Assembly (NCBI GenBank): GCA_949775045.1
Contig: OX459110.1
Coordinates: 10,549,741-10,613,740, forward strand
From: Metridium senile
Lineage: Eukaryota > Cnidaria > Anthozoa > Actiniaria > Metridiidae
Direction: 5' to 3'
Length of the DNA stretch: 64,000 nucleotides
The notes beneath the pieces were generated by a model. That model did not search any database and had not been told where the DNA came from. It worked only from the letters and a program-made list of their open reading frames with translations. A program made the position numbers and the translations under genes. Shown piece by piece: positions 34,690 to 47,856 of this stretch (position 1 is the first letter of the stretch; the number at the start of each line of letters is the position of its first letter).

Positions 34690-34925
34690 GTTTCTCTGCT
34701 TACGTCCATCTTGGCTCTTTTGAAAAGTGACAAACAAAGTTATTTGCCTAGCCGCGCCTCTGCAAATGAATTTGTTTATGAAAAAGCAATTCCGTTGGAT
34801 CATAACTGAACACACTGTAAGGCTTCGGCTGCTAACGTCCATCTTGGCTCTAACAAACAAAGATATTTGCCTAGCCGCGCCTCTGCAAATGAATTTGTTT
34901 ATGAAAAAGTAATTTCGTTGGATAA
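34690..34925. repeat. Two-copy tandem duplication, period about 130 bp
   Basis: CGTCCATCTTGGCTCT, ACAAACAAAG, TATTTGCCTAGCCGCGCCTC and AATGAATTTGTTTATGAAAA occur in both copies. Confidence 0.9.
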
Positions 34926-37400
34926 AACTTGTTTGAATTGTAAAGTACACCGAACAAAACTTGATAAATCGGAAGAGTTAACGTAGTTACTATCTAATTT
35001 TCAGTCAGGTTGATGGAATATCAACTTCTTTCGCTCCTGGAATCCGTGGTTACTTCAGTATTCTTTTTTATTCTGGATTTTGCCTGGAAAAAACATACTT
35101 TTTTGAAAATCAGTTTGCCGATCCACTAGCGGTATATTAACGTCATTTCCTAGGAAACCTTAAGATGATTTGTATTAAGATCGGCATGCAACCATGCATT
35201 GCAATTATGCAATTTGTAGAGTAACTGGAATTGTCTGGTAAGTGACTGGCAGCCTTGGGCCAGTTCACCATGTGATGTTACTACAGTGATATTGCATTCA
35301 AAACTGCAGAATAACAAAGCCAACAACTCCGAATGCCGACTGCATTGTGAACGGCAATCAGACACAAATGGCCATTGTTATGTAATTAGAATGCAACTAT
35401 GCATGTGTGATAATCACTGATGCCGTATGCATGCAAAGCCAAAACAAAGCAATCTGGCATCAAAACAAACTTAACAAAGAGTGTATAAGTGACGTGCATT
35501 AACGCTGGTAGTTAAGCTCGAGGTAATCTAGTGCCGGAGGTTTTTTTCTACCGACCGTCACCGCTTCAAAACGATTCCTTCAGGGGAACACCAGTTTTAT
35601 AGAACCACCATCACTTTGATCATCATTCAAACCTTTTTTGGTGCTGTAGTATTTCATCATCTTTTAATCAATTAGTGTTTATTAGTGTAATTCAGAGACA
35701 ATACTGTACACAATGTACATACCCCCTCCCCCAAACATTGCCACTATGGCGTCCAATCAACAAACAGCACACATCGACCAACTGAAGTGACTAGAAAAAA
35801 ACAGTAACGTTACAACGAACTTTAAAAATTTGAACAACAAATCTCAGCTTGATCTAACATTGAAGGTTCTTTATAGCGATAAGAACAAAAGACGAGAAAG
35901 CCGAAAGACCAATAGAATATGAGTATGATTGACAGGCTACCTTCATCTTTCGATTCCTAGTTTTGAATCATTCTTCTCCTTTTATGGCCAATACTTCCGT
36001 TGAATAACGAAAGAACGGGGAAAATTGCATCAAGAATATTTCCTTGTAGAATGCTTGAACTAAACAGCGATGAATGTTACAAAAAAAGAGAGAAAACAGC
36101 TTGAGAAATGGTAATTTAAGATAGCGTGTCGTGTCCCTGTTTTTGTTAATACTTCAATAAACACGAAGAAGGAAAAAATTTGTTATGTGGAAAAAAATAA
36201 ATAATAATAATCAATGAAAAAAACAAGACACTCTATTACCAAGTGAAGCATCAAATTACTCAATAGCCATCGGCAATTTATTACGTAGTACAGAGGGTCT
36301 CCCCACGAAGCAATATTATAGAAATGAAGAGTCCATTAAATTATCAATAGAATAATTGCGATTACATTAACTCGAGAGGCTTTCGTTGTTTTATAACAAA
36401 TGTAACGCATAATATTAAAATAATAATGGGGTTTTATCTGATTCTTTACGTCACTCTAGTAAATGCCTCTTTAGTCTTCTTGATCCCTGAATTATTGAGC
36501 TCACAAAACTCATATACAATACGACTATGTGCATTTAAATAAACCGTTCGATTCATACGTAATTCAGTGTTAGTAAAAGCTGGCTAATTACATCAAGGTA
36601 CGAAACAAACACAGTAAATTTTCCTTTTGACTGATCAACATCGGTATTTTTCCCAGAACGGATGTACTATTAATAGATCGCATAGCCTGGTGTTGACATA
36701 ACAAAATTAATCGTATATCTCCCAATGCATCACAACAGTTCACGTAACAGTTAACGTGTTCATACCACTCGTGTATTGGTATTTAAGCATGATTATAACC
36801 AATACGGGGGTTACATTTATCATAGGCATGTAGCATTGAAAATAATTGCATGCTGGATTAAGTTTGCGCGATGTGGGAACAGTGATGTCAGTTCGGTCCA
36901 GTGGTAGGTGAATACGTTTACGTGTATTGCCCTTATGACCGGTCAATATTTGATTTTCAAGTCAACTAACCCAACTGTTGGTCAATAATTTCACGCTTGC
37001 GTATTTCCCTCATAATTGTGAACTCTACGATCAGCGGGGTATTCCTATGACAGTGAGAAACGAACACTACGAATATAAGCCATGGCTAGTTGGTATAATT
37101 TGATAATACGAGACCTTAATTACTGATACGCATGACCGCTTCTGAGTTCAGGCATCTAAAGAATGCAAGTCATAAGCTCCGCCTCGGAATTAATCATCCA
37201 GAGATTGCATTTAACAAAGTATACACCAAAATAACAAACTAACTTTGTTCAAAATATATACAACTTCAGCTTGGTAAGGTAAGCCCCAAATCTATCAAGA
37301 TTTTTAGCTATGGCTTTATATATACGATATTTGTTGGTTATTGACGAACTTGGAGAAATCGGTTGATGGCTATATGACAGTGAGTGACTGGTCGTTTAGA
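34925..37400. other. Intergenic, 2.5 kb without recognisable gene
   Basis: No coding or ordered repeat signal. It forms the distal 5' flank of the cyclin D gene. Confidence 0.4.
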
Positions 37401-37403
37401 GAC

Positions 37404-37444
37404 ATTTGCATTTTGATAAGTCGGCGCCGACGCGCTCTGATTGG
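37404..37444 (+). promoter_or_regulatory. Octamer plus inverted CCAAT box upstream of cyclin D
   Basis: ATTTGCAT (37404-37411), GC-rich GGCGCCGACGCG (37423-37434) and ATTGG (37440-37444) lie 340-380 bp before the cyclin D start codon. Such a grouping is common in cell-cycle promoters. The transcription start is not visible, so assignment is inferred. Confidence 0.4.
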
Positions 37445-37781
37445 CCGAAACGTAAGTCAGGAAACCTTGTCAATGCCGTTGCCTAGCGAAAAGCCAAAAT
37501 CTACCCAGCAACGGCAATCAGTGGCTGCTGATAGATAGACTGTCAATGATTATATACAGAAGACCAACTACATTACATTCTTCTGCAGAGCTCACTCGAC
37601 CAGTCTTGAGCGCCGGGGTACAGGGCCACACACTATTATCGAGAAGTACACAGGAGAAGGAAATCAAAATCTATTTACTTCGTGGAACAACTTACATGCC
37701 AAACCCCGGCGCAAAGCTCACATTCTGACACTCTGAAGCAAGGAAATTTATACGTGGATTGATTTGGGATTTAATATAATA

Positions 37782-40700
37782 ATGGCCATGGACTTACTGT
37801 GTTGCGAGCCCGGCTCCCGCATTCGCTATGCTTACAAAGATCGTGTATTACTAAAGGATGATCGTGTGTTGAAAAATTTACTAGCATGTGAAGAAAAGTT
37901 CCTACCAAGTTGTAATTATTTTAAAATTGTCCAAAAGGAAATTGAACCCTATATGAGACGGATGGTGGCGACGTGGATGTTGGAGGTAATTGTTTATTAC
38001 TGAATTGCAAGCATATTAGGAATAATCATGAATTAAATTATTTATTTTTTTATTTTTAATTCGTGGTTGTGATTCTTCGTAGGTTTGTGAGGAACAGCGA
38101 CGTGAAGAAGAAGTATTTCCGTTAGCAATGAACTATTTAGACCGTATTTTATCTATGTTACCTATAAGAAAAAGTGAACTCCAGCTCTTAGGGGCAGTAT
38201 GTATGTTTATCGCTAGTAAGCTGAAAGAGACATCTCCACTCACAGCAGAGAATCTTTGCATTTATACAGACAACTCAATAACATATGAAGAACTATTGGT
38301 AAGAGTTCACACTATTTTCATTGAATTTTCTCAATATTTTTATTTATTATTTTTTGTTAATTTATTGGTTTTATTTTCGCGGCGCATATGGCGGCCATGA
38401 TACACCAATTAAATGTTGTTGTTCTCTTCACCTTGTAGGATTGGGAGCTGTTGGTATTAGGCAAGTTAAAGTGGGATGTTTCAGCTGTAACAGCGTATGA
38501 TTTTCTAGAACAAATCTTCACTCGATTACCTTTAGACAACGAAACTTCAGATGTGCTTCGAAAACATGCCGCTACATTCATAGCGCTTTGCTGTACAGGT
38601 ATTTACGCTCTCTTATTACAAGTCGACCTGATTTCTGGGTTATTCTCGTACTGTTTTATTGTTGTATTTATCAAGACATTCCACTATTCCCTTGTTTACG
38701 CTGAGTCTGTATTTTAGTGGTTTAATGTCATTTAGGGTTCATTTAGTGATCTCGTTGGTCATTTAGTGTACATAGCTATGCAAACTAGTCTTTACCCCTT
38801 CATTCATAAGTTTCCATCTCTCAACAGATGATAAATTTTTGCTATATACGCCGTCAATGCTAGCTGGTGCGTCCGTTTGTGCTGCTTTTACGGGCTTAGG
38901 AATATCTGAATCACATCGGAATACAAAGTCATGGACGGCAACTAAACTAGCTGACCTTCTACACAAGATTACAAATATTGAACCGGTAAGATTCCCTTGT
39001 TGCATGACAAACTAGATATATTTTTCAAAGTTTAGTATAATTCCGATGCAGTAATGATGTGTTAATGATTACGTGGAAGCATGTGTATTGATCGTGAAAC
39101 GCGCGCGCGGATCGTGTTGGAATGTTTGTCGCGCGCGCGCGCTGCGTGAGCTAACGTTTCTATGCGTTTTTTGCCATTTTCACTAAAAATTTCGTAATCT
39201 TTCCTGTATTCTTTCTGCTATACCTGCGAGATTGTAGACATTCGTGCTAGCTTTCTTTGAGTTTAAATTTATTTTTAACTTCGTGGTCTACCGCAATTGG
39301 TAAACACGCGCAATCCACAAAGAAACCAAACATGTAAGATTTCAAATACCACCACTATCAATAGTCAAACACCAGCTTTTCAAAACTATCAGATTTTACT
39401 TGTACAAAATCGATCTTTCTCGATGTAGTTTTTGGGTCGCTTTTGTTGGCAGTGGATTAGCGATTGCGATATGTAGTATTATAGTTCAATGCCATGCGTC
39501 GTTGGTGTAAACACCCCTCAATATATAGTTATATAAAAGTCATTAAAACATGGGTATATTAAGATTATTGTTGCTTTGTTTCTGTTTGATTGATGTCCTC
39601 TTTGTAAACTACCCGTATTCCAGTGTTCTTCACCCTTGGTGCTTGGTTCATTAGGAAGAGTGCCTATCCACCTCTTTTGATTGTTAAAATAACCCATGTG
39701 ATGCATAGATCAACCGCTATTAGGCATTTCTTAACATTCACGCAATCGAACTTCGTGCAATGGCTTCGAGAACGTTTGATCAGTCGTTCGAATTGTCCTT
39801 TTTGATACATTTCAAACTGCTTTTTTATGATACTTTTGATTTCGAAGTAGAATTTGATTTTTAAAACAGAAATATTGATTTTAGAACAAACAAAAAACTT
39901 TTAATGCTAATTACATTATATCTGATAAGTTTTGATCATTCGTTCGAATCGTGATTTTTTGATACAGCAAAATTCTATTGAAGTTTACTTTGAGACAAAG
40001 AAAAGTGTCGTTTTTGGAACAGATAAAATTAACTTCACTATTTAATGCTGCATAACTCAGCGAAAATTCCAAGAAGTTATAAGGTCATAACAAAATTAGG
40101 TTTAACCTCTAAAGTCCGCATTCCATCAGATTTACCAGGTTTGTTTTGATCAAGTGTGTTTCACTGTTTCTAAGGTGCTAACACGGTACTTATTCGTTAA
40201 CACACACAGGACTGTTTGCCGACACTATATAATTGAAGTGTAGGTATTCATCACTCTAAGGATTTACTTTTATTAGAAACATAATGGCCACTTTGAGCAG
40301 AACATGTGTTAGCGGAGATAACTCTTCAACGCACTACTATGTTTTCCGTCAGCGTATCTAATACAACACGATTTTGAACAGTTTTCGTTCATCGTTGACG
40401 TTTCTTAATCGTTTTCTTCAATGCTTGTCTGTTTTTGTAGCTGGTTGAGAAATAGTTTCTTTTGAATTAATTTTTCAATGGTTGAATTAGTAATGAATGA
40501 ATAACCATACCAGTAAACTGCCAATAAAAGGCCGGCGTCGATTTTAGTTGGAAACAAGCGCAAACAAGTCTAGCTAGATTTGTTCTGCCTGCTCATTGGT
40601 AAATTCAAAAGACTGGAAAATGGCTTATGAATCGAATAAAAAGGCAGGAAAAACTGGTGTTTTGTAGCTGTAGCTTTTGTTAGGACATAGCATTACAATA

Positions 40701-41899
40701 CTGTACTCCACGAGATAGCAAAATCGGACAAGGTTACATCTTTTATCTTATAATGTTGGGGTATGTAAAAAAAAGTTTCACAATTTAACAAGACGTCTTT
40801 TTCCCTTTTTTGTGCAATTTTCAAAACTCTGATTTAATTTTAAAAACGAACATGAAAATATTTTACCGTGTATTGTTTCGTTACTGAAAGTGCTAAAAGT
40901 CGTTACTAAAAATAACAATACGTCTATAACAGTTATTTTTATATGAAGCTGAAAAAGAATACATTTATAGGTCTATTTGAGTTAAAGTTCTATTTTGAGC
41001 TATATTATGAAAAAGAAAAAATTATCCATTCGGAGTTTTCGTAATTTTTGTCCTTTATAATTGAGGTCGTCTTCTTTTCTGATGAGGTCGGCTTTTTTAT
41101 TGAGCCAGTTGTAAAAGTTTCTTTTAAAAGAGGTAGTCCATTTCCCGTATTTCCTGTATTATAAAAACCTGTTTGACTGGTTGGTTTGTCTCACGGTTGA
41201 ATAGTGTTACTAGAGGAATCTGAAGACGCAGGTGCATGGCAGTAAGGACTTGTTGGCTTTATCTCAAACATGTAACTGATATTATAGTGCCAATCAATTC
41301 ACTCCTCGCTCGTGTTAGAAAAGCACTCGAATATATACAATAGGATGAGCCTTGGCAGAGAGATCTATTAAAGTGTGACTTTATGCTCAATCTTTTTCGA
41401 TGCCTGCTGGTGGATTACTTGGTTGTGAATAGTTTGCGCAATCACTGAAAATTACTGCTTGTTTTCAACTGTTTAACTAAACTTTTTTTTACTAGTATTC
41501 TAAGCTTTATTATTTGTGAAACCTTTTACCTTTGTAGTTTTACTTTCCTGCGAAAAGACCACGTTTTCGTGTTTTCATATTATAATTAGTATTTGCATAG
41601 TTATTATAGTTATTAACTATTAACTATGGTATTTGCTAGCGTTTTTCTAGTTACTCGAACTCTTTTTCGTCAATTGAATTTGTTTTTCTGTTTATATTGT
41701 CTTTGTTAGTTTGTTTGTTAGTTTATAACCTAGTAACTTATGCTATCTTTATCGTTGTGTCTTACAGGAATGTTTACAGAGTTGCCAAGACTTAATGGAA
41801 GAAGTCTTACATTTGAGTGTGAAAACGGATACGACGCAGGGCAAGAAAGTTGAATCAGCCCCAAGCACACCGACAGACTTACAGGACATACAATTTTAA
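37782..41899 (+). CDS. CCND: D-type cyclin, complete, 5 coding exons, 289 aa
   Basis: Exons: 37782-37985, 38083-38298, 38439-38598, 38828-38985 and 41768-41899. All introns are GT-AG and phases agree (870 nt including TAA). Residues 5-9 LLCCE give the LxCxE Rb-binding motif. The cyclin box starts around [16 protein letters not shown], followed by [16 protein letters not shown] and [19 protein letters not shown]114 and E143 correspond to the CDK4/6-contacting Lys112 and Glu141 of human cyclin D1. [15 protein letters not shown] and [12 protein letters not shown] are family blocks. The C-terminus [11 protein letters not shown] carries the TP phosphodegron at T280 (T286 in cyclin D1). ATG 37782 gives [12 protein letters not shown] 37788 would also keep the LxCxE. 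Role: activates CDK4/6 to phosphorylate Rb at G1/S, in cytoplasm and nucleus. Length fits the family (289-295 aa). Intron 4 is 2.8 kb, the others under 230 bp. Confidence 0.97.
39098..39145. repeat. Two (CG)n patches in cyclin D intron 4
   Basis: ACGCGCGCGCGG and GTCGCGCGCGCGCGCTGCG, strongly alternating purine-pyrimidine in otherwise AT-rich intron. Confidence 0.85.
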
Positions 41900-41977
41900 T
41901 CAGACTTTTATGCGAATATAATGGAGTGGTGGGCCGGGATTTTATCTGGTCTAGTGTGAGCGTGTGTAAATATTGTT

Positions 41978-41983
41978 AATAAA
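41978..41983 (+). terminator. Cyclin D polyadenylation signal AATAAA
   Basis: AATAAA 79 bp after the stop codon. The short 3' UTR is inferred. Confidence 0.6.
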
Positions 41984-41999
41984 AAATGGATTTGACATG

Positions 42000-42660
42000 A
42001 ATTCCGTTATTTTTATAGTCAGTTTTACTAGCATGCATACTCGCACGTCACATATAGAAAGTTAAATTCCGTGCGAAAAATAAACTATATACGCCGCATA
42101 TAGAAATAGTGATCATAGTTATAGTATATATATATATATTTTTTTACCGTAAGAAAGAGCGGTCAAGCCTATACTTACACACCGTATATCTGAATCCGAA
42201 TTTAAACCGAGCTCGCATTAACAGTATGAAAGACTGCGCAAAATGTGAACTATTCACCTTATAAAAGAGAGTGCAACTTATGACGGTTTTTGGTTGAGGT
42301 CGTCAGTCACTATTGCGCAAAGAAGGCTACAATATGCACGACACGGAAGCCTTTTGAATGTCCACATTATCTTGCGGTGTAACCAATAGTGGCTTGAATT
42401 GATACTGTGTGTTTACTTATAATCCTACGCAACAGAGACCAGAAGAAAGCCGTTTAAATGTATAGGATACATTTGTGGTTAGTTGTATTCAATTCATCTG
42501 ATATGACTTCGCTTTGTGTGTTTCCTATCTCTGATTGTAACAATTATGCGAAGATTCCATGGAAATCATATAATTGTCAATATAACTACTCTGCAGTAGA
42601 CCTTCCTATTTTCCAGTAATGCTCCTTCAGCTCTGCTAAAAACTGTATTCAATGCAATGC
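42000..42660. other. Intergenic, no gene seen
   Basis: AT-rich, no ordered repeat. Confidence 0.4.
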
Positions 42661-42666
42661 ATCTTG

Positions 42667-42866
42667 GTATTTTTCGGTGCTCTGATACGAACAAGTGTGC
42701 CAAGGTTTCAAGGAACCCATTGAAATGTTGATACAGCTTGTGGTAACTTTTCAGCGATGCGCCTAGATATTTTTCGGTGTCCTGATACGAACAATTATGC
42801 CAAGGTTTCAAGGAACCCATTTGAGTGTTGATACAAATTGTGGTAGGTTTTCAGCGATGCGCCTAT
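42667..42866. repeat. Two-copy tandem duplication, period about 102 bp
   Basis: TATTTTTCGGTGYYCTGATA, CCAAGGTTTCAAGGAACCCA, TTTTCAGCGATGCGCCTA are repeated almost unchanged. Confidence 0.92.
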
Positions 42867-42989
42867 CAGTGTGATACTATAGAACACACCGCAACATTCG
42901 ATACACATGATAAGAGTTCTAATGTGTAACAATTATGATGGTCGTGGTTACTAGCGATATATATCTCGACTGTACAGATACAATACGGG

Positions 42990-43225
42990 GTTCAAGAAAA
43001 CCTTTCAAATGCAACGTGAGATACTTGGGAAGTAAACAAGCTGCAAACCTCAAGTTAGCTCGGGGAAACCTTTCAAATGCAATGAAGTAGAATATTTGGA
43101 AGCAAAGCTCAAGTTAACTCAGGGAAACCTTTCAAATGCAATATATAGAATACTTTGGGAGCAAAAAAGCTCAAGTTAGCTCAGGGAAACCTTTCAAATG
43201 CAATGTAGAATACTTTGGAAGCACA
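42990..43225. repeat. Tandem repeat, period about 60 bp, four copies
   Basis: Each copy has GGGAAACCTTTCAAATGCAA, TAGAATACTTTGGAAGC and GCTCAAGTTAGCTC. Confidence 0.88.
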
Positions 43226-44020
43226 TGCAAAACAGCTTAAACCTTCCAATTATTCAATGAAACACTCCCGCTAGTTTCGATGCAGTATGGAAAACAGGGA
43301 AGCCAATACTGAAACTACTACTGAAGGCTTTAAGAAATATACTGTATACAGTGGACTTTTAAAATGGCGAGCCACAGGCGAGCAGTAATGGTTTTATAAA
43401 TGTTGCATGCATTTGAAGTCATTTGATACTGCAATGCAAGGCACAGGGAAGCCTTTCTTATGCTCACTGTTGCTAATACACAGATACGTGCGGCAACCCG
43501 TTGCTTGAAATGCAATATAGAATGCTTTGAAGCCAATATAATGCTAGGGTACTAAGTGTTGCAATTAAGGCTTCTCTAATAGCAGTGCACATCATTATCA
43601 TCATTATCACCACTATACTAGATTGAAATGTACAAATATATTGCAGTTTGGAAACAGCCATTGATAGTGTGTACATATTGCACTTAGATACTCATATCTA
43701 AGTCAGTATAAAGTGCGAGAAAACCATTTAAGTGTTCACTGAGTGTTCAAGATTCCAATATGTTGCAATTATGTAAAGTGCAACCATTGTGAGGAAGGGG
43801 ATGATGATATTGGCACGTGCGAATGTAAGTTACTAACTTACAGTGCAGTTTCATAATATCAATGTTTTGTGTTCAAGAACTTCCGATATAATTTATAAAC
43901 TACCACTGACTATCTCAGTGGAGACTCATGGTAATCCTAGTGTTGTGTGTGAATCCTTCAGTAACATTTCTGTAGATATATATTAAGTGGTCACTCAACC
44001 ACGGAGTATACCATATGTGT
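43225..44020. other. Intergenic, no gene seen
   Basis: Degenerate echoes of the upstream repeat (GGGAAGCC, GCAATATAGAATGCTTTG) continue to about 43545; nothing else recognised. Confidence 0.45.
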
Positions 44021-44024
44021 TTCC

Positions 44025-44160
44025 AGTAGAGTGGTAGGGCGTCCGTCTGGATAATCGGAAGGTCTTGGGTTCGTTTCCCACCTGCATGGGGTTCTTCAGT
44101 CAAACATTTCTTGGGTTGTAGTTATGTCTATTTTCCATGGTGTAAAAATTCTAATTCCAT
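44025..44160 (+). mobile_element. tRNA-derived SINE (partial)
   Basis: AGAGTGGTAGGGCGTCCGTC resembles a pol III A box and GGTTCGTTTCC (44068-44078) a B box, about 35 bp apart. A tRNA-like 3' part follows and then unrelated sequence (TTCTTCAGTCAAACATTTC). It cannot fold as a full tRNA, hence SINE rather than gene. Confidence 0.65.
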
Positions 44161-44424
44161 ATTCAATGTGATAGTTGTTTATATAACGGCTTAGAAAGGT
44201 ACTCTTTAAAGCGAATATTTCTCGATGACCTCACATAACGTCTTGCCTGAGGGTACTGTAAAGGTTATCGTTAACGACTACAGCAATTAGTACAGGGCAA
44301 CGCTCAATATTTATGCTCGTCCATAAACTCGTCATTACACTAAAAAACGTTACATCATATCCGGTAAAAACGTTGTTTAACTCGGTTTATGCAGAGTTGG
44401 TCAAAAGTAAATGCTTCTTCACTG

Positions 44425-44820
44425 AACTATCTTGTTTGAGATTCATCAATTTGCGAGCTTAGTGCCCATCCAATTTGACACGATTTAAAATGTCATCATT
44501 AATTTGAATAGATCTTCTTAACACTGACAAACGTTTGAAATGTTAATAGAAGGTTTAGTCTATATATAGTCTTAGTCGTTATCGCCATAGTTTAAACTAA
44601 GGAATGCTACTAAAAAAAAACTTTTCTTGTTTGAGATTCGTCAGTTTCCGAGCTTTCGGGCCTTAGTGTCCATCCAAATTGACACGATTTGAAATGTCAA
44701 CATTAATTTGAATATATCTTCTTACCACTGACAAGCGTTTGAAATGTTAATAGTAGGATTTACTCTATAGTGTCTGTTAGCCTTTATCGCCATAGTTAAG
44801 GCCAAAGAATGCTACTAATG
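44425..44820. repeat. Two-copy tandem duplication, period about 195 bp
   Basis: CTTGTTTGAGATTCATCAAT, CCATCCAATTTGACACGATT, GACAAACGTTTGAAATGTTA, TTATCGCCATAGTT, GAATGCTACTAA are present in both copies. Confidence 0.92.
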
Positions 44821-45240
44821 TGCTTCTTGCGGTAGTATTAGTTCCCGTCGGTTATATACAAACACCGGCCAGATATCATCGATACTTAACCAATGTTTCC
44901 TATGTGGCCTGGGGATTTAAGTCTGCCGGTGGTCGGCTGTTCACAGTGCAAGGTGCATGCTACCTAGAGATGTCTGTTATTAGAGAAAATATGAACACTC
45001 ACTGATATATCCGGATCCCGTCTCACTACTTTTCATAGCATCTTTCTCCCATCTACCTAATTTCTTTAAACATTTCTCCCTTTTCCAGCTGATTTCTCCG
45101 AGAATATCATTTTGATGTTTTTTAACCTTTGGACTCCGTCCTCTCTCTGTTCCGTTGATCTCAGTCCCCTTAGTATTACAACTCCGTACCTAGTGACAGG
45201 GAAATTATACAGAGCAAAGTTATGTGTGCTAAAATATTTG
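44820..45240. other. Intergenic, no gene seen
   Basis: Nothing recognised. Confidence 0.4.
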
Positions 45241-45254
45241 TCTGCATGGCAAGA

Positions 45255-45482
45255 AGATTTGAGACCCTGACCCTATTTAAGACAGCAAAATCCTAAAAAT
45301 ATGTACCCTATTTCAAGACAAATTGGTAAAAAGTAGACCCTATCCAAGACTCAAGGGCGAAATTGTATACCCTAGGTAAGGCAATTTAAGACAAAATAGG
45401 CTAAATTGTATACCCTATTCAAGACGCCAAGGCAAAAAACCATACCCTATTTGGCAGAACGTCCCCCCCCCCCCCCCCCCCC
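45255..45482. repeat. Degenerate ACCCTATTYAAGAC repeat ending in 20 bp poly(C)
   Basis: Seven or eight variants of TACCCTATTTCAAGACAA with AAATTG/GGCAAAA linkers. The C run is 45463-45482. Confidence 0.8.
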
Positions 45483-46220
45483 GGGTATTTTATTTTGTGT
45501 TACGAATGCCAAGGTTATCGATGGTGCTCAAGAGGGTTACATTACAGGACCAAGAACCCTTAGCCGGGTCCATATCTGTCAATCAAAAACATTAAATTTC
45601 AATACATTTAATTGTATAGTTTTATTGCAGAAGATCTCTATCAAAACTACTAGAAACGTGTTGCAATGCAAGTTATCCCTTAAAGGGCGTTGCTACACGC
45701 GGTAAGTGACAAAAGCATTAGATATCTATCTTTCAAGAACATGTCATTAATAACTTAATATTTTATAAGTACAAAAGATTGGATCTGCATGAGATACGTG
45801 TATCACTCTTGTAGTGCTCTGATGTTCTTCACTGCTGGAGAAGGGCGTGGTCACACGCGGTAGCAAAACCACTAAATAGCCTGAGAGACATTGACTAGAA
45901 AAAAGCCCTCTTGAATACTGATAAATATCCCTATATCTTCATATATTATAAATGTACAAATATATCAATAAAAGCAAATAATTATGTTTAAATTTTGTAA
46001 GAATTTCTCTCAAAGTTTCTAGGTTTCTGGTAAATCACACGGAGAGTCGGAGTAGAGTTGATTTTCAGAGTTTTATGTTGGGATCTTACTGACAGAAATG
46101 TCTACTTTATACATTATTTTGTATTTTTCAAATAGGTTGATGTTGGCAGCAGTAATATTTAATCCGCACAGCAATGTAATTCATGTCATATATTGCTACA
46201 GAAATCTTTCCGCATTACAA
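45483..46220. other. Intergenic, no gene seen
   Basis: GGGCGTTGCTACACGCGGTA and GGGCGTGGTCACACGCGGTA (45687 and 45844) are a diverged pair 157 bp apart. No gene. Confidence 0.45.
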
Positions 46221-46221
46221 A

Positions 46222-46425
46222 CTTATACTCTTTTACTCCGACGAAGGGCTAAAGCTCGAAACGTCAGTAAAGTTAAATCAACATTTTTTACGGTGTTACA
46301 AATTTCATAAATTTCATTATATTGCCTATCGTTTATATCAAACACCGACGCAGCCTATACTAGTTTACTCGCTAGTTTACATTTATATTTTTTACGGTGT
46401 TACAAATTTCATTATATTACTCAAT
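46222..46425 (-). repeat. Dispersed repeat family B, reverse copy plus partial second
   Basis: Plus strand reads ACTCCGACGAAGGGCTAAAG, CTCGAAACGTCAGTAAAG, ACGGTGTTACAAATTTCA, TCAAACACCGACGCAGCC, TACTCGCTAGTTT. A fragment of the middle recurs at 46384-46424. Confidence 0.88.
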
Positions 46426-47145
46426 CGTCGTTGAGTTTCCTTCACATAGATGCATGCATGTATTGAATCTAGCATTGCGCATGCAATCTAGCAATGCCTG
46501 CATACTGCATGTAGAAAGAACAAAGAGTATTAATATTTTACAGATGACTCATTACTGATTCGATCGATCAATCTGGTATGATTCATACGATACAAACGTA
46601 GCACAATCTTTCAATGAAAAATCATAAATAATTGCAATTGGCAGTGCATATATTTTGTAACCAAAATCAATTAATTAGCGTTATCATAATGGCGAGAAAA
46701 AGAAAATTGATAAAACATTTTCATTACTGACTGCGGCATTTCTGCATATACTCACAAGTTGTTGGCATTTCTTTATCAATGCGATAGATATTGTCAAGTG
46801 TCGAATGAAATGCAACATAATTATTTCAATATTAAAAAGAAAATTTCATCGTACTAAATGTATTTCTTTCTGTACAGTACAAACAATAAAAGCGTGCAGA
46901 AATAATTAGCTCTAAATAGTGAAGATTGAGAATAATCAATACAACTTATTATTCAAATTTGATTTTTTCTTCGCAATTAAACGGCCCATAGATTTATATG
47001 CAAATATAGACTTTTATATCAATAGAAATATAATATAATGTATTTGCATATATACATATCCTAGACAAGTTTTTACAGTATACAGAACTTTATTCACTCA
47101 AAATATAAAATATGTGAAATATACATGTAACTATATAACTGATGA
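46425..47145. other. Intergenic, very AT-rich, no gene seen
   Basis: No ORF of interest. GCATGCATG-type words at 46450-46510. Confidence 0.45.
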
Positions 47146-47147
47146 TG

Positions 47148-47405
47148 TAATAAATAAAATATAATATATATAGATAAATAAACTATAAGTTAGCTAGTTT
47201 TCTATATAACACGTAAAAAGCACTGAGAATTCTAAATGCCTTTTGAGCTTTAGGACACGGAATGCACTGCTAGTATTTCTCTCTTTAATAAATAAAATAT
47301 AATATATATAGATAAATAATTAAACTATAAGTTATCTAGTTTTCTATTATGTAACACTAAAAATTCTAAATGCCTTTTGTGCTTTAGGACACGGAATGCA
47401 CTGTG
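47148..47405. repeat. Two-copy tandem duplication, period about 138 bp
   Basis: AATAAATAAAATATAATATA, AACTATAAGTTAGCTAGTTT, AATTCTAAATGCCTTTTG and CTTTAGGACACGGAATGCAC occur in both copies. Confidence 0.92.
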
Positions 47406-47856
47406 TGATATATTAAATAGCAGGTCTCAAAGGTCCGATATGCATGAATGCATATGTAGCAATCCAGAGCGGTGAAAGTTTGAAGTAAGTGATGATAGAA
47501 TAAAGTAGTTAACACTGGACTTGGACGTGATAGAAATCATTTCTCTAGTACAAACCAACCAAGTACCCCACAGGACGGTGACTCGAAGGCAAACGATCTC
47601 CCACTGGTTTCAATTGGAGTATTGACTGACTGCGGTCAGGTCGGTACGTACTGAAGGCAATTCAATTGAGAATTAATAATACTTTGAAATGATATTGGAT
47701 CTTCGAAAGTGCATGGTTGACTGGGCGGTGTTTGTTTAATCGGGTTTTTGATTAGTTGAGTATACAAAAGAATAAAGACAGCACTGCTGTGCAGCTATGG
47801 TTGATATAATATTGACATTGAACGACATTTCGCCATTGATCATCATTCGTTTTCTC

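Noticed and set aside
44025..44100. Functional tRNA gene
   Set aside because: A and B boxes are present but acceptor stem ends do not pair and the 3' continuation is SINE-like.
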